Positions 32,375 through 40,804 are shown, numbered from the stretch's first letter. The stretch: DNA of 64,000 bases from JAJFUV01 sp964561215 (GCA_964561215.1 CAZLOS010000010.1:8954-72953), one strand, 5' to 3'. A program made the numbers and translations. Notes: a model not told the origin generated them from the sequence alone.

Positions 32375-32902
32375 ATGGAGGCTGCCGGACGTATCGAGAG
32401 GCCCGTACTGGTGCTGAACGCGAGTTTCGAGCCGATTAACGTGTGCGCCGCGCGCCGCGCCCTGGTGCTGGTCCTCAAGGGTGTGGCCTCGGCCGAGGAA
32501 ACCTCACCCCAAAATGTCCGCTCGTCCCGCGCGGTCTTCCGTTTGCCTTCGGTGATCCGCCTGCTCGAATACCGCCGCATCCCGCACCAGGCGCGTGCCC
32601 TGTCGCGCAAGAACATTCTCATGCGCGACCGTTACACCTGCCAGTACTGCCAGCGCACCCTGCCCGGCTCGGACCTGACGCTCGATCACGTCATTCCGCG
32701 CTCCCGCGCCGGTGAAACCAGCTGGGAAAACCTGGTCGCCTGCTGCCACCACTGCAACAACCGCAAAGGCAACCGGACGCCGGAAGAAGCCGGCATGAAG
32801 CTGCAACGCCAGCCGCGGCCCTTCAGCCTGCACACCAACCGCCACCTGATGCGCCTGCTCGCGCGCAGCGACGTCCAATGGCGCAAGTATCTGTTTTACT
32901 GA
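32375..32902 (+). CDS. HNH endonuclease family protein
   Basis: 175 aa. The HNH nuclease core is at about residues 85-135: RDRYTCQYCQRTLPGSDLTLDHVIPRSRAGETSWENLVACCHHCNNRKGNRTP in overlapping parts, with CxxC zinc pairs on both sides of LDHV. The N-terminal LVLNASFEPINVCAARRALVLVLKG is typical of the stand-alone bacterial HNH family. Its job is unknown; no restriction or toxin context is seen. ATG 32375 directly follows the comF stop (TAGATG), with GGTGAAGG upstream, so it is probably co-translated with comF. Confidence 0.88.
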   Translation: MEAAGRIERPVLVLNASFEPINVCAARRALVLVLKGVASAEETSPQNVRSSRAVFRLPSVIRLLEYRRIPHQARALSRKNILMRDRYTCQYCQRTLPGSDLTLDHVIPRSRAGETSWENLVACCHHCNNRKGNRTPEEAGMKLQRQPRPFSLHTNRHLMRLLARSDVQWRKYLFY

Positions 32903-32915
32903 GCCGGGCTCCGCA

Positions 32916-33626
32916 TCAAGAGTTGCGGCGCTTCCATTCGAAGAGCACCACGCCGGCGGCGACCGATACATTGAGCGACGAGACGTGCCCCGCCATGGGA
33001 ATGCGAACCAGCCCGTCGCAATGCTTGCGCACCTGTTCGTGCAGCCCCTTGCCCTCGCCGCCCAGGACTACGGCGGTGGGCGTCGCGTAGTCGATGGCCG
33101 AATAGAGGTCGCTCGATCGCTCGTCCAGTCCATAAATCCAGAAGCCGCGCTCCTTGAGATGCTCCAGGGCGCGGTTGACGTTGCTCACGCGCACCACCGG
33201 AACGTGTTCGAGCGCGCCCGCGGCGGCCTTGCCCACCACGTCGGTTAGGCCCACGGCGCGGCGCTCCGGGATGACGACCGCCGCCGCCCCCACCGCGTCC
33301 GCCGTGCGGAGAACCGCGCCCAGGTTGTGCGGGTCCTCCACGCCGTCCAGCACCACCACCAGCCGCGCGCCGGCCGGAATGTCGCCTAACTCTTTGTATC
33401 GATGTGCCGCGCCCACTGCCACCACGCCCTGGTGCGTGCTGGTGCCGCTCATCCTATCCAGCATCGTGCGCTGTTCGAAGCGTACCGGGATTCCTCTACC
33501 GCGGCACAGGTCGATGATTTCCTGCAGCCGCGGGCCGGCGGCCCCCTGCGCCACCACTACGCGCTCGATGGGGTGGCCAGCCTGAAGCGCTTCGCGGACC
33601 GAATGTATGCCGCTGAGGGTATTCAC
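32916..33626 (-). CDS. rlmB: 23S rRNA (guanosine-2'-O-)-methyltransferase RlmB, SpoU/TrmH family
   Basis: 236 aa SPOUT methyltransferase. The N-terminal substrate-binding part begins SGIHSVREALQAGHPIERVVV. The knotted catalytic domain has VVVLDGVEDPHNLGAVLRTADA (motif 1 with the conserved Asn and Arg), VVLGGEGKGLHEQVRKHCDGLVRIPM (motif 2) and SLNVSVAAGVVLFEW (motif 3). It probably methylates a guanosine of 23S rRNA; the exact tRNA or rRNA target cannot be read. It overlaps trxB by 4 bases and is downstream of it on the same strand. Confidence 0.88.
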   Translation of the reverse strand: MNTLSGIHSVREALQAGHPIERVVVAQGAAGPRLQEIIDLCRGRGIPVRFEQRTMLDRMSGTSTHQGVVAVGAAHRYKELGDIPAGARLVVVLDGVEDPHNLGAVLRTADAVGAAAVVIPERRAVGLTDVVGKAAAGALEHVPVVRVSNVNRALEHLKERGFWIYGLDERSSDLYSAIDYATPTAVVLGGEGKGLHEQVRKHCDGLVRIPMAGHVSSLNVSVAAGVVLFEWKRRNS

Positions 33627-34546
33627 GCCTGTACGCTTTGGAGGTAGCGCTCCGCCTCGATCGCCGCGCCGCAGCCGGCCGCCGCCGCCGTGATGGCCTG
33701 CCGGTAGACGCGGTCCTGGACGTCGCCGGCGTGGAAAACGCCCTCGACGCTGGTGCGCGCGCCGCCCTTACTCACGATGTAGCCCTCGGCATCCAGCTCG
33801 ATCTGGCCGCCGAAGGCGGCGGTGTTGGGAATGTGCCCGATGGCGAGAAAGAAGCCGTCTACCTCCCGGTCTGTGATTTCGCCCGTCCGCACGTTCCGCA
33901 GCCGCACGCCGGTCACGTATCCCTTCTCAACGTCGAAAACTTCTTCCACTATCGTGTTCAGCAGGAACTTGATCTTGGGATTCCGGCGGGCGCGTTCTAC
34001 CATGATGCGGGAAGCCCGGAACTGTTCCCGCCGGTGCACCACCGCCACTTCCGAACCGAAGTGCGTGAGGAAGTTCGCTTCTTCCATGGCCGAGTCGCCG
34101 CCGCCCACCACCATGATCTTCTTGCCCCGGTAAAAGAAGCCGTCGCAGGTGGCGCAGGAACTGACACCGTGGCCGATCAGTTTCTTCTCCGATTCCAGGC
34201 CCAGCCAGCGCGCCGAAGCCCCGCTGGCGATGATCAGGGCGTTGGCCTCGATCCACTCGCCCTCGACGTTCAGCCGGAAGGGGCGCTTGGAGAGGTCGAC
34301 CTCCTCGACGGCGCCGCTGAGGTACTCGGCGCCGAAGTTCAGAGCCTGCTGTTTGATGTTCTCCACCAGCGTGGGGCCTTGAATACCTTCGGGAAAGCCG
34401 GGGAAGTTCTCGACCAGAGTGGTCAGCGAGAGCTGGCCGCCGGGCTCGTTCCCGGAGACCACCAGGGGTTGAAGGCCGGCGCGCGCTGAGTAAAGGGCCG
34501 CGGTATTGCCCGCGCAGCCGGAACCTACGATGACGACGTTGCGCAT
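33623..34546 (-). CDS. trxB: Thioredoxin reductase
   Basis: 307 aa FAD/NADPH enzyme that reduces thioredoxin. FAD motif GSGCAGNTAA at residues 8-17, redox-active Cys131-Ala-Thr-Cys134 in SSCATCDGFF, NADPH motif VVGGGDSAMEEA from 146, and GVFHAGDVQD near the end. Length is normal. ATG 34546 lies inside the second arm of a 19-bp perfect hairpin, and no Shine-Dalgarno is present, so expression may be controlled by this structure. A second ATG in the first arm (34580) is in another frame. Confidence 0.95.
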   Translation of the reverse strand: MRNVVIVGSGCAGNTAALYSARAGLQPLVVSGNEPGGQLSLTTLVENFPGFPEGIQGPTLVENIKQQALNFGAEYLSGAVEEVDLSKRPFRLNVEGEWIEANALIIASGASARWLGLESEKKLIGHGVSSCATCDGFFYRGKKIMVVGGGDSAMEEANFLTHFGSEVAVVHRREQFRASRIMVERARRNPKIKFLLNTIVEEVFDVEKGYVTGVRLRNVRTGEITDREVDGFFLAIGHIPNTAAFGGQIELDAEGYIVSKGGARTSVEGVFHAGDVQDRVYRQAITAAAAGCGAAIEAERYLQSVQA

Positions 34547-34582
34547 GATGGGTTGGACCTGCCCAGGTCCAACCCATCATGC
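34543..34582 (-). promoter_or_regulatory. 19-bp perfect hairpin covering the trxB start codon
   Basis: Arms at 34543-34561 and 34564-34582 are exact reverse complements, separated by two bases (CC on the plus strand). On the minus-strand mRNA the start codon of trxB (34546-34544) sits in the second arm, so a folded leader would bury the start. The stem contains GGGTTGGACCTG and its complement. No Shine-Dalgarno precedes the gene. No poly-U tract follows, so a simple terminator is unlikely. Confidence 0.7.
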
Positions 34583-34621
34583 TACCACGGGAGGAGGTTA
34601 AACGTTATCTTTTGAAAGCAC

Positions 34622-35371
34622 TTACAGGACGCGCCGGCGGACGAGGCCCAAACCGAGCAGCGCGCTGCCGAGCATGACCAGGGTGGCCGGCTCGGGGACC
34701 GGGTCGACGCCATCGATGATATCGTTGCCGCAATTCGCCGAAGCAAAGTGGATGCCCCAGTTACCGGAGTTCATGTCGGAGTAAAAGCTCGAAGAAAGCG
34801 ACTGCGGAATGGAAACCGTGATCTTGAATTCGGGGTTGCTGCCGGTGGCGTTCACGTTCACCGAGCCTGCGCCAAGATCCGTGAGATAGGTACTGTAGTT
34901 GCGCAGTAGGACGATCTCGTCTGGCCGGTATGCGCCGCTGTAACCGTTGAGCGCTTCAGCCGCGGTCAGCGTGCCGTTGTTGACATCGTTGATGCGATAC
35001 AGATGCCCGGCAGTGACGGTATTGCCCGTCTGTCCACCATTGAGTTGCGCTCCCAGGTGGTCATTGAGCGCGACGCCGTAGGAAAGCGTCCCGCCGATGG
35101 TGAAGAACAGGTCTCCAATGTAAAATGTCTTGCCGTAGTCGGAGTAGGGAGCGATGCTGGTGTTCCCCGGGCCGTAGTTCATGTAAATGTCGGCAGTGAC
35201 GCCGCTTGCGCTGACGTCAACCACGACTTTCTGGATGTCGAATCGATCCAGCGCGCCAATTACGTCGGGGCTGCCGGCATTGAATGGATCGCTGAAGGTA
35301 AATGGGGCGGCACCCGCGATGGCTGCGAGGCCGAGCAATGCGGTGGTCAGGGAGAGACTCAGTTTCATCAT
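34622..35371 (-). CDS. Secreted PEP-CTERM sorted surface protein
   Basis: 249 aa from ATG 35371 (a second ATG at 35368). Signal peptide KLSLSLTTALLGLAAIAGAA. The C-terminus has the sorting signal VPEPATLVMLGSALLGLGLVRRR: a PEP motif, a hydrophobic helix and basic end, recognised by an exosortase and probably processed at the membrane. The body is a beta-rich domain (FYIGDLFFTIGGTLSYGVAL) without recognised enzyme motifs. The exosortase is not in this window. A longer frame back to 35569 is rejected because it lacks coding character. It is downstream of feoB on the same strand with a 113-base gap. Confidence 0.85.
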   Translation of the reverse strand: MMKLSLSLTTALLGLAAIAGAAPFTFSDPFNAGSPDVIGALDRFDIQKVVVDVSASGVTADIYMNYGPGNTSIAPYSDYGKTFYIGDLFFTIGGTLSYGVALNDHLGAQLNGGQTGNTVTAGHLYRINDVNNGTLTAAEALNGYSGAYRPDEIVLLRNYSTYLTDLGAGSVNVNATGSNPEFKITVSIPQSLSSSFYSDMNSGNWGIHFASANCGNDIIDGVDPVPEPATLVMLGSALLGLGLVRRRVL

Positions 35372-35484
35372 ATTCACCTGATCAAGACTCGCATTTTCCG
35401 GAGTACCGATCGATAGAATGGAAGTCATTGTGGATCCAGGACTTCCATAGGAAGGCAGTACTGCGTGGCGGAATAGTACTAAGT

Positions 35485-37305
35485 CTATCGAAGCAGTTGA
35501 TAGGCCGCGAAGGATCCGGCGTAAGCGATTGATCCCATATATAGAAACTGAATCGCCGGCCACTTCCAACTACCCGTTTCGCGCCTCACCACCGCGATGG
35601 TGGAAATACACTGCATGGCGAAGGCGAAGAACACGAGCAGGCTGACGGCGCCCGCTGGGGAGAGATCCATATGGATGGCTTTCTGAAGTCCGAGCGAGCG
35701 CGCATCTGCGTCCATGCCATAGATCGTCCCCAAGGTGCCCACAATCACCTCCCGGGCTGCCAGGGACGTGATGAGGCCGATCCCGATCTTCCAGTTGAAT
35801 CCCAGCGGCCGGATCGCGGGTTCGACGGTGCGGCCCAGTTCCCCGGCCAGGCTGTCTTCGATAGGCGGTGCCACACCGTCTTTGAGCGGCAGGTGCGCCA
35901 GTGCCCACAGCAATACGGAGACTCCCAGGATGACCGTGCCGGCTCGCCGCAGAAAGACCTTGGTGCGGTCTAGCAACCTCAGGCCGATCCCGGCCGGAGT
36001 GGGCCAGCGGTACGGCGGCATCTCGAGCACAAAGGAAGCCGATTCGCTCTTCAGGATCGAACTCTTCAGAATCCGCGCGGTGGCGAACGCAGCGGCAAAA
36101 CCGAGCGCGTACAGCGCCAGCAGCGCTGCCGCCCGAGTGCCCAGCAGGGCCCCGGCGAGGGGCCGCTCGGGCATGAAGGCGGCGATGATCAGCGTATACA
36201 CCGGCAGCCTGGCCGAGCAGGTCATCAGCGGCGCAATGAGGATGGTTGCGAAGCGGTCGCGCTTGTTTTCGATTGTGCGCGTGGCCAAGATGGCGGGCAC
36301 GGCACAGGCGTATGCCGACAACAGGGGAATGAAGCTCTTGCCCTGCAAGCCGACGCGCGCCATCGTCCGGTCCGCGATGATCGCGGCGCGCGCCAGGTAT
36401 CCGGAATCCTCGAGAACGCCGATAAACAGGAACAGGAGCAGGATCTGAGGCAGAAAAACGACCACACTGCCTACGCCGCCCCAGACGCCTTCCACGATCA
36501 GCGAGTGCCAGCCCGGGTTGGTGATGATGTGCCCCATCCATCCTCCCGACATCGTAACGAGGGCCTGCACGCCATTCATGAGCGGGCGCGCCCAGGTGAA
36601 GATGGATTGGAATACGGCAACCACGACCGTGAGGAAAATGAGCGGTCCCGCCACAGGGTGCAGAAACAGTTTGTCCAGGCGGCTGGTCCACACCGGAGGC
36701 GCGGGAGGCTGATAGGAGGCGCGGCGGCCGATCTTCGCGGCCCACTCCCGGCATTGTGGAATGTCCTGCAGCACAGGGAGTTCCACCTGGGCGGGAATAC
36801 CCATCGAGCCGGCCAGGAAATCGATGATGGTTTCGACGCCGTCTCCCCGCGCGGCGCTCACCAGTGCCACGGGTGCGCCGAGTTGCCTGGCCAGCGCCTG
36901 GGTGTCCACGTCGCCGCCACGCTCGGCCAGGTCGTCCGCCATGTTCAGAACCACCAGGGCCGGCAGGCCGAGAGAGAGTACCGGCGGCGCCAGGATCAGG
37001 TGGCGGCCGAGGTTGGTCGAATCAAGAACCAGCAGAACCGCGTCCGGCCGCGCGACAGCCGGCATGCGGCCCAGCAGTACGTCCCGTGTTACCTCCTCGT
37101 CCTCCGAGCGCGGCGTCAGGCTGTACACGCCAGGCAGGTCGATCAGCGTCACCACGCGCCCATCCGCCAGCCGCGATTCGCCTATATGCTGTTCGACGGT
37201 GACACCCGGGAAATTCGCCACCTTCTGCCGCAAGCCGGTGAGCCGGTTGTAGAGGGTGGATTTGCCCGAGTTCGGCGGACCGACAAGGGCCACAACCTTG
37301 GGCAT
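35485..37305 (-). CDS. feoB: Ferrous iron transport protein FeoB
   Basis: 606 aa, compact for FeoB (usually 700-770). The cytosolic G domain has G1 GPPNSGKST (residues 9-17), G3 DLPGVYSL and NMAD in the G4 position. The membrane part carries GVLEDSGYLARAA, SAYACAVPAILATR and TCSARLPVYTLI, with the conserved Cys of both gate regions, and the second gate SLAAREVIVGTLGTIYG. It imports Fe(II) across the inner membrane. The usual helical GDI-like domain after the G domain seems short. feoA lies 17 bases upstream on the same strand. Confidence 0.95.
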   Translation of the reverse strand: MPKVVALVGPPNSGKSTLYNRLTGLRQKVANFPGVTVEQHIGESRLADGRVVTLIDLPGVYSLTPRSEDEEVTRDVLLGRMPAVARPDAVLLVLDSTNLGRHLILAPPVLSLGLPALVVLNMADDLAERGGDVDTQALARQLGAPVALVSAARGDGVETIIDFLAGSMGIPAQVELPVLQDIPQCREWAAKIGRRASYQPPAPPVWTSRLDKLFLHPVAGPLIFLTVVVAVFQSIFTWARPLMNGVQALVTMSGGWMGHIITNPGWHSLIVEGVWGGVGSVVVFLPQILLLFLFIGVLEDSGYLARAAIIADRTMARVGLQGKSFIPLLSAYACAVPAILATRTIENKRDRFATILIAPLMTCSARLPVYTLIIAAFMPERPLAGALLGTRAAALLALYALGFAAAFATARILKSSILKSESASFVLEMPPYRWPTPAGIGLRLLDRTKVFLRRAGTVILGVSVLLWALAHLPLKDGVAPPIEDSLAGELGRTVEPAIRPLGFNWKIGIGLITSLAAREVIVGTLGTIYGMDADARSLGLQKAIHMDLSPAGAVSLLVFFAFAMQCISTIAVVRRETGSWKWPAIQFLYMGSIAYAGSFAAYQLLR

Positions 37306-37322
37306 GATCCGCGTTTTCTCCC

Positions 37323-37607
37323 TTACTTCACGGTGGGGACGGGACGGAGGGCGATCCGGGAAGCCATGTCGGCACGCAGAGCCACTTCACTGCCGTCGAC
37401 GCGGAAAACGCGAGGATCTCCACCGGGGGCGCAACAGGCGGCAAACACGGTACTACCAGGGAGGAAGCCAAGTTCCATCAAGCGCCGGGCATCGCCTTCA
37501 GGCAGGTCGAGGCGGTCGAGAATACCTTGTTCCCCGAGTCGCAGCTCACCCAGTGTGGCGGGCGCGCGCCGCCTTCGCCCGCAGACCTTGTTGAAACTGA
37601 GTTGCAT
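37323..37607 (-). CDS. feoA: Ferrous iron transport accessory protein FeoA
   Basis: 94 aa with the SH3-like FeoA fold: ATLGELRLGEQGILDRLDLPEGDARRLMELGFLPGSTV and then VDGSEVALRADMASRIAL. It helps FeoB work. ATG 37607 has no Shine-Dalgarno; a promoter just upstream would start the mRNA at or next to the ATG, so the message may be leaderless. The N-terminal 14 residues are basic (RRRR at 11-14). Confidence 0.9.
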   Translation of the reverse strand: MQLSFNKVCGRRRRAPATLGELRLGEQGILDRLDLPEGDARRLMELGFLPGSTVFAACCAPGGDPRVFRVDGSEVALRADMASRIALRPVPTVK

Positions 37608-37616
37608 TACGCTATT

Positions 37617-37646
37617 AGTTTAGAACGCCCGGTTTCGCAATGTCAA
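37617..37646 (-). promoter_or_regulatory. Candidate sigma-70 promoter of feoAB
   Basis: On the minus strand TTGACA (37646-37641) is separated by 18 bases from TAAACT (37622-37617), which matches the -10 consensus at four of six positions. The predicted transcript start is about 37610, only a few bases before the feoA ATG at 37607. No clear Fur box was seen. Confidence 0.5.
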
Positions 37647-37746
37647 GCCAAGAAGCCGGGGAGGGGCGTTTGTGAATCTACAAGTTGGTTGCAGAAGCCG
37701 AAACGCCAACGTGCAGCTTCGGCCCCCTCGCGACACCGGGCAAAAC

Positions 37747-37776
37747 TTGACGAAAGTGTGCAGGTATCGCTACCCT
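37747..37776 (+). promoter_or_regulatory. Candidate promoter of the ferredoxin gene
   Basis: TTGACG at 37747-37752, then 18 bases, then TACCCT at 37771-37776 (three of six to the -10 consensus). Immediately downstream is the strong Shine-Dalgarno AAGGAGGGG at 37783-37791 before ATG 37797. The -35 box is good and the -10 box weak. Confidence 0.35.
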
Positions 37777-37796
37777 CAAGCCAAGGAGGGGATTCC

Positions 37797-38057
37797 ATGG
37801 CTTATGTGATCGCGGAGCCTTGCATCGGGACTAAGGACACGGCCTGCGTAGATGCTTGTCCGGTGGATTGCATCCACCCGCGGAAAGACGAGGGGGGCTT
37901 CGGCGAATCGACCATGCTCTATATCGATCCGGTGGAATGCATCGACTGTGGAGCATGCGTTCCCGTGTGTCCGGTTTCCGCGATTTTCGCGCTGGACGAC
38001 CTGCCGGAGAAATGGCGGGAATACGCGCAAATCAACGCCGCCCATTTTGGGCAGTAA
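37797..38057 (+). CDS. Bacterial ferredoxin, seven-iron/two-cluster type
   Basis: 86 aa electron carrier. Cys9, Cys17, Cys21 and Cys25 (CIGTKDTACVDACPVDCIHP) plus Cys48, Cys51, Cys54 and Cys58 (CIDCGACVPVCP) match ferredoxins of the Thermus/Mycobacterium FdxA type with one [3Fe-4S] and one [4Fe-4S] cluster; two [4Fe-4S] clusters cannot be excluded. The start ATG 37797 has a near-perfect Shine-Dalgarno; an in-frame extension to 37527 is without character. The Rrf2 regulator gene follows 103 bases downstream. Confidence 0.92.
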   Translation: MAYVIAEPCIGTKDTACVDACPVDCIHPRKDEGGFGESTMLYIDPVECIDCGACVPVCPVSAIFALDDLPEKWREYAQINAAHFGQ

Positions 38058-38148
38058 CGTTACAGATGTTTCCGGGATGTCTTTCGGAAATCGGAGACGA
38101 AACTCGCCAAATGCGCGTTTTTTGCTTTGCGCGAGTGTAAGCCGGACC

Positions 38149-38154
38149 TACAAT
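38149..38154 (+). promoter_or_regulatory. Candidate -10 box giving a leaderless Rrf2 mRNA
   Basis: TACAAT (five of six to consensus) at 38149-38154 with TTTGCG 17 bases upstream as a weak -35. The predicted start of transcription falls on or next to the A of ATG 38161. No Shine-Dalgarno precedes this gene. Confidence 0.4.
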
Positions 38155-38160
38155 AGGACC

Positions 38161-38664
38161 ATGAAGGTGAGTGCCCAGGAGGAGTACGGGCTGCGCTGCC
38201 TCATGCAGATGGCTCGTAATGGGGCGGAAGCAAGCCTGAGTATTCCGGAAATCAGCCGCGCGGAAGGGTTGTCGGCCCCGAATGTTGCGAAGCTGATGCG
38301 GGTTTTGCGGTTGGGTGGGCTGGTGTCCAGCGTGAGGGGTCAGGAAGGCGGCTATGTATTGGCGAGGCCTCCGGAGAACATCACCCTGGATCAGGTGATC
38401 GAGGTCCTGGGCGAGCCGCTGTTCAGTGCAAGATTCTGCGAGCAGCACACGGGGGCGGAGCGCACGTGCGCCCACCGCCGCGATTGCTCCGTGCGACCCG
38501 TTTGGATCAGTCTCCAGCGCCGGGTAAACGATGTGCTGGCCCGAACCAGCTTGCGAGACCTGCTCCACGACGAGGAGGAAGTGGCTGAATGGGTTTCCCG
38601 CTTTGAATCTAACGGCAGCCGAGGGAACCGCAATACCCTGACCGGCGCGTCGCATAACAGTTGA
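38161..38664 (+). CDS. Rrf2-family regulator with Fe-S-type cysteines
   Basis: 167 aa. The Rrf2 winged-helix opening KVSAQEEYGLRCLMQMA and SIPEISRAEGLSAPNVAKLMRVLRLGGLVSSVRGQEGGYVLARP are typical. Cys93, Cys103 and Cys109 lie where IscR-type proteins hold a [2Fe-2S] cluster, although the spacing here is wider. It is likely to sense iron-sulphur status, nitric oxide or oxidants and to regulate nearby genes such as the ferredoxin or feoAB; the target is inference. An in-frame extension back to 37852 overlaps the ferredoxin gene and is rejected. Confidence 0.88.
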   Translation: MKVSAQEEYGLRCLMQMARNGAEASLSIPEISRAEGLSAPNVAKLMRVLRLGGLVSSVRGQEGGYVLARPPENITLDQVIEVLGEPLFSARFCEQHTGAERTCAHRRDCSVRPVWISLQRRVNDVLARTSLRDLLHDEEEVAEWVSRFESNGSRGNRNTLTGASHNS

Positions 38665-38709
38665 CGGAAGCGGACGGCGGGGCGGCGCAGGCGCGGACCG
38701 AGAGGCGCG

Positions 38710-39777
38710 ATGACCACACTCGAGAACGTCCTCGCCCGGTACACGCGGGTGGGGGATTTGTGGGAGAAGCTCGACGAACGAAGAATCCGCTGTCATGCCT
38801 GCGGGCATGAATGCCCGATTTTCGAGGGGCAGGCCGGCGTCTGCAAGGTGAGGCGGAACCAGGAGGGCCGTCTGATGGTCCCCTGGGGGTATGTCAGCGG
38901 CGCGCACTGCGATCCGATCGAGAAGAAGCCCTTCTATCACGTGGCGCCGGGGTCGGCGGCTTTCAGCTTTGGCATGTTGGGCTGCGGCCTGCACTGTTCC
39001 TATTGCCAGAACTGGATCACATCGCAGGCCCTGCGCGATCCGGACGCCGTCGCGGGCGCCATCCGCGCCACGCCGGAGGGCTTGGTCCGCCAAGCACTGG
39101 CGGATGGCGCCAGATTCATGGTCAGCACTTACAACGAGCCGCTGATCACGGCGGAATGGGGAGTCGCCATCTTTCAGGCGGCGCGCGAGGTGGGAATGGC
39201 CACCGGATTTGTGAGCAATGGCAACGCCACGAAAGAAGTGCTCGAGTACCTGCGGCCCCACCTGGATCTTTACAAGGTGGATCTGAAGAGCTTCTCCGAC
39301 GCGCAATATCGCCGGCTGGGAGGTCGCCTCGGGCCGATCCTCGACAGCATCCAGCGGATCCACGACATGGGTTTCTGGCTCGAAGTGGTTACCCTGGTGG
39401 TACCGGGGTTCAACGATTCCAGCTCCGAGCTGGGCCAGATTGCGGCATTCTTGTGCAGTGTTTCACCCGACATCCCGTGGCACGTCACGGCGTTTCACAG
39501 TGATTACAAAATGTCACAAGTCGGAGATACGCCGGTCCAGACCTTGGAGCGAGCGGTGAAGATCGGACGCGCTGCCGGGCTGCGTTATGTGTACGCAGGC
39601 AACGCGCCGGGGCTGGTGGGCGAGTGCGAGAACACGTTCTGCCCGAACTGCGGCAAGCGTCTGGTGCGCCGCCGCGGATACCATATCCTGGAAAATCTGG
39701 TCACGGCCGAGGGCCGCTGCCCGAAGTGCCAGACGAGCATCGCGGGGCGCTGGAAAGCGCCCGTGGTCAAGACTTAA
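38710..39777 (+). CDS. Radical SAM enzyme of the AmmeMemoRadiSam type
   Basis: 355 aa. The radical SAM cluster motif is CGLHCSYCQNW (Cys about 92, 96 and 99). N-terminal CHACGHECPIFEGQAGVCKVRRN is typical of the AmmeMemoRadiSam-system radical SAM protein (AmrS), and the C-terminus has two Cys pairs, CPNCGK and CPKCQT, as a zinc- or auxiliary-cluster ribbon. The partner Memo and AMMECR1 genes are not in the window. The substrate is unknown; a role in activating a glycyl-radical-like or other protein is inferred from similarity to pyruvate formate-lyase activases. It converges with another radical SAM gene, overlapping it by 11 bases. Confidence 0.85.
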   Translation: MTTLENVLARYTRVGDLWEKLDERRIRCHACGHECPIFEGQAGVCKVRRNQEGRLMVPWGYVSGAHCDPIEKKPFYHVAPGSAAFSFGMLGCGLHCSYCQNWITSQALRDPDAVAGAIRATPEGLVRQALADGARFMVSTYNEPLITAEWGVAIFQAAREVGMATGFVSNGNATKEVLEYLRPHLDLYKVDLKSFSDAQYRRLGGRLGPILDSIQRIHDMGFWLEVVTLVVPGFNDSSSELGQIAAFLCSVSPDIPWHVTAFHSDYKMSQVGDTPVQTLERAVKIGRAAGLRYVYAGNAPGLVGECENTFCPNCGKRLVRRRGYHILENLVTAEGRCPKCQTSIAGRWKAPVVKT

Positions 39778-40804
39778 AGTCCGCGGCGTCCCGGAAGGGC
39801 TCCTCGCGGTCACGGAAGTCCGGCCGGTAGTAGTTGGCGGCGCCTTCCTCGATCGGCTGCAGCCACCCGTTTTCAAAGCCGAGTTCTTCCAGCCACTCGA
39901 TCACGCGTTCGTATTCGCGCGGGCGCAGGCGCCTCGCCAGCAGCGGGTAGGACTCCTCGTTCACCTTGTGATCCGGATAGTACTGCGACATGACGCTCAA
40001 GGCGACGCGCGGCGACAGCGCCTCCCGAATCCACTCGAGCGTGCCGCGCAGTCCGGCCAGATCGTTGGGCAGCACCAGAAGCCGGATCACCAGGCCTCGC
40101 CGGAGAAGGCCGCGCTCGTCCATCACCAGGGTGTCGCCCACCTGCCGGAACATCCCGGCCACGGCGGCGCGGGACCGTGCCACGTAACCAGGCGCCTTCG
40201 AGTATTCGCGGGCGGTCTCGTCGTCGGAGTACTTCAGGTCCGGCAGGTAGATGTCCACCACCCCGTCCAGCATCCGGATGACGTCCACGTTGTCGTAGCT
40301 GTTGGTGTTGTAAACCAGCGGCAGGCGCAAACCGCGGCCGGAGGCAATCTCGAGGGCCTTCAGGATCTGGGGGACGAAGTGCGTCGGGGACACCAGGCCC
40401 AGATTGTGGCAGCCGCGCCCCTGAAGCTCAAGCATGATTTCAGCCAGCCGCTGGCATGAGATTTCCTGAGCTTCCGCAGCGGCCGAAAAGTCCTGGCTGA
40501 TCTCGTGGTTCTGGCAGTACACGCAGCGCAAGTTGCAGTGCCCAAAGAAGATGTTCCCCGTGCCGCGGGCCTGGCCCCGGGACAGGTGGGAACCGCTCAG
40601 GGCGGGTTCCTCTCCAAAGTGCGGGGCCCAGGAGGAGACAATCGGCAGGCTGGCAGCGGCGCAAACCTTGCGCTCGCCGGCCAGACGATTCACCTGGCAC
40701 ATCCAGGGGCAGATGTCGCACGAGGCCAGACGATGTTCCAGGAAGCCGGCGCGGCGCGCCAGTTCGCCGGAGTCGTGCAAGGCAAGGTAGGAGGGACACC
40801 ACAT
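39767..40804 (-). CDS. Radical SAM enzyme of the PflX / pyruvate-formate-lyase-activase-like type
   Basis: 345 aa. Radical SAM motif CNLRCVYCQNH (Cys90, Cys94, Cys97). An N-terminal extra cluster region has Cys29, Cys32, Cys36 and Cys48 (SCDICPWMCQVNR ... VCAAA). The remaining part includes GLVSPTHFVPQILKAL, LVYNTNSYDNVDVIRML, DIYLPDLKYSDDETAREYSKAPGY and VIRLLVLPNDLAG, diagnostic of the PflX-like family. The substrate is unknown. A TATAAT lies upstream on the minus strand at 40900-40895. Confidence 0.85.
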   Translation of the reverse strand: MWCPSYLALHDSGELARRAGFLEHRLASCDICPWMCQVNRLAGERKVCAAASLPIVSSWAPHFGEEPALSGSHLSRGQARGTGNIFFGHCNLRCVYCQNHEISQDFSAAAEAQEISCQRLAEIMLELQGRGCHNLGLVSPTHFVPQILKALEIASGRGLRLPLVYNTNSYDNVDVIRMLDGVVDIYLPDLKYSDDETAREYSKAPGYVARSRAAVAGMFRQVGDTLVMDERGLLRRGLVIRLLVLPNDLAGLRGTLEWIREALSPRVALSVMSQYYPDHKVNEESYPLLARRLRPREYERVIEWLEELGFENGWLQPIEEGAANYYRPDFRDREEPFRDAADFKS

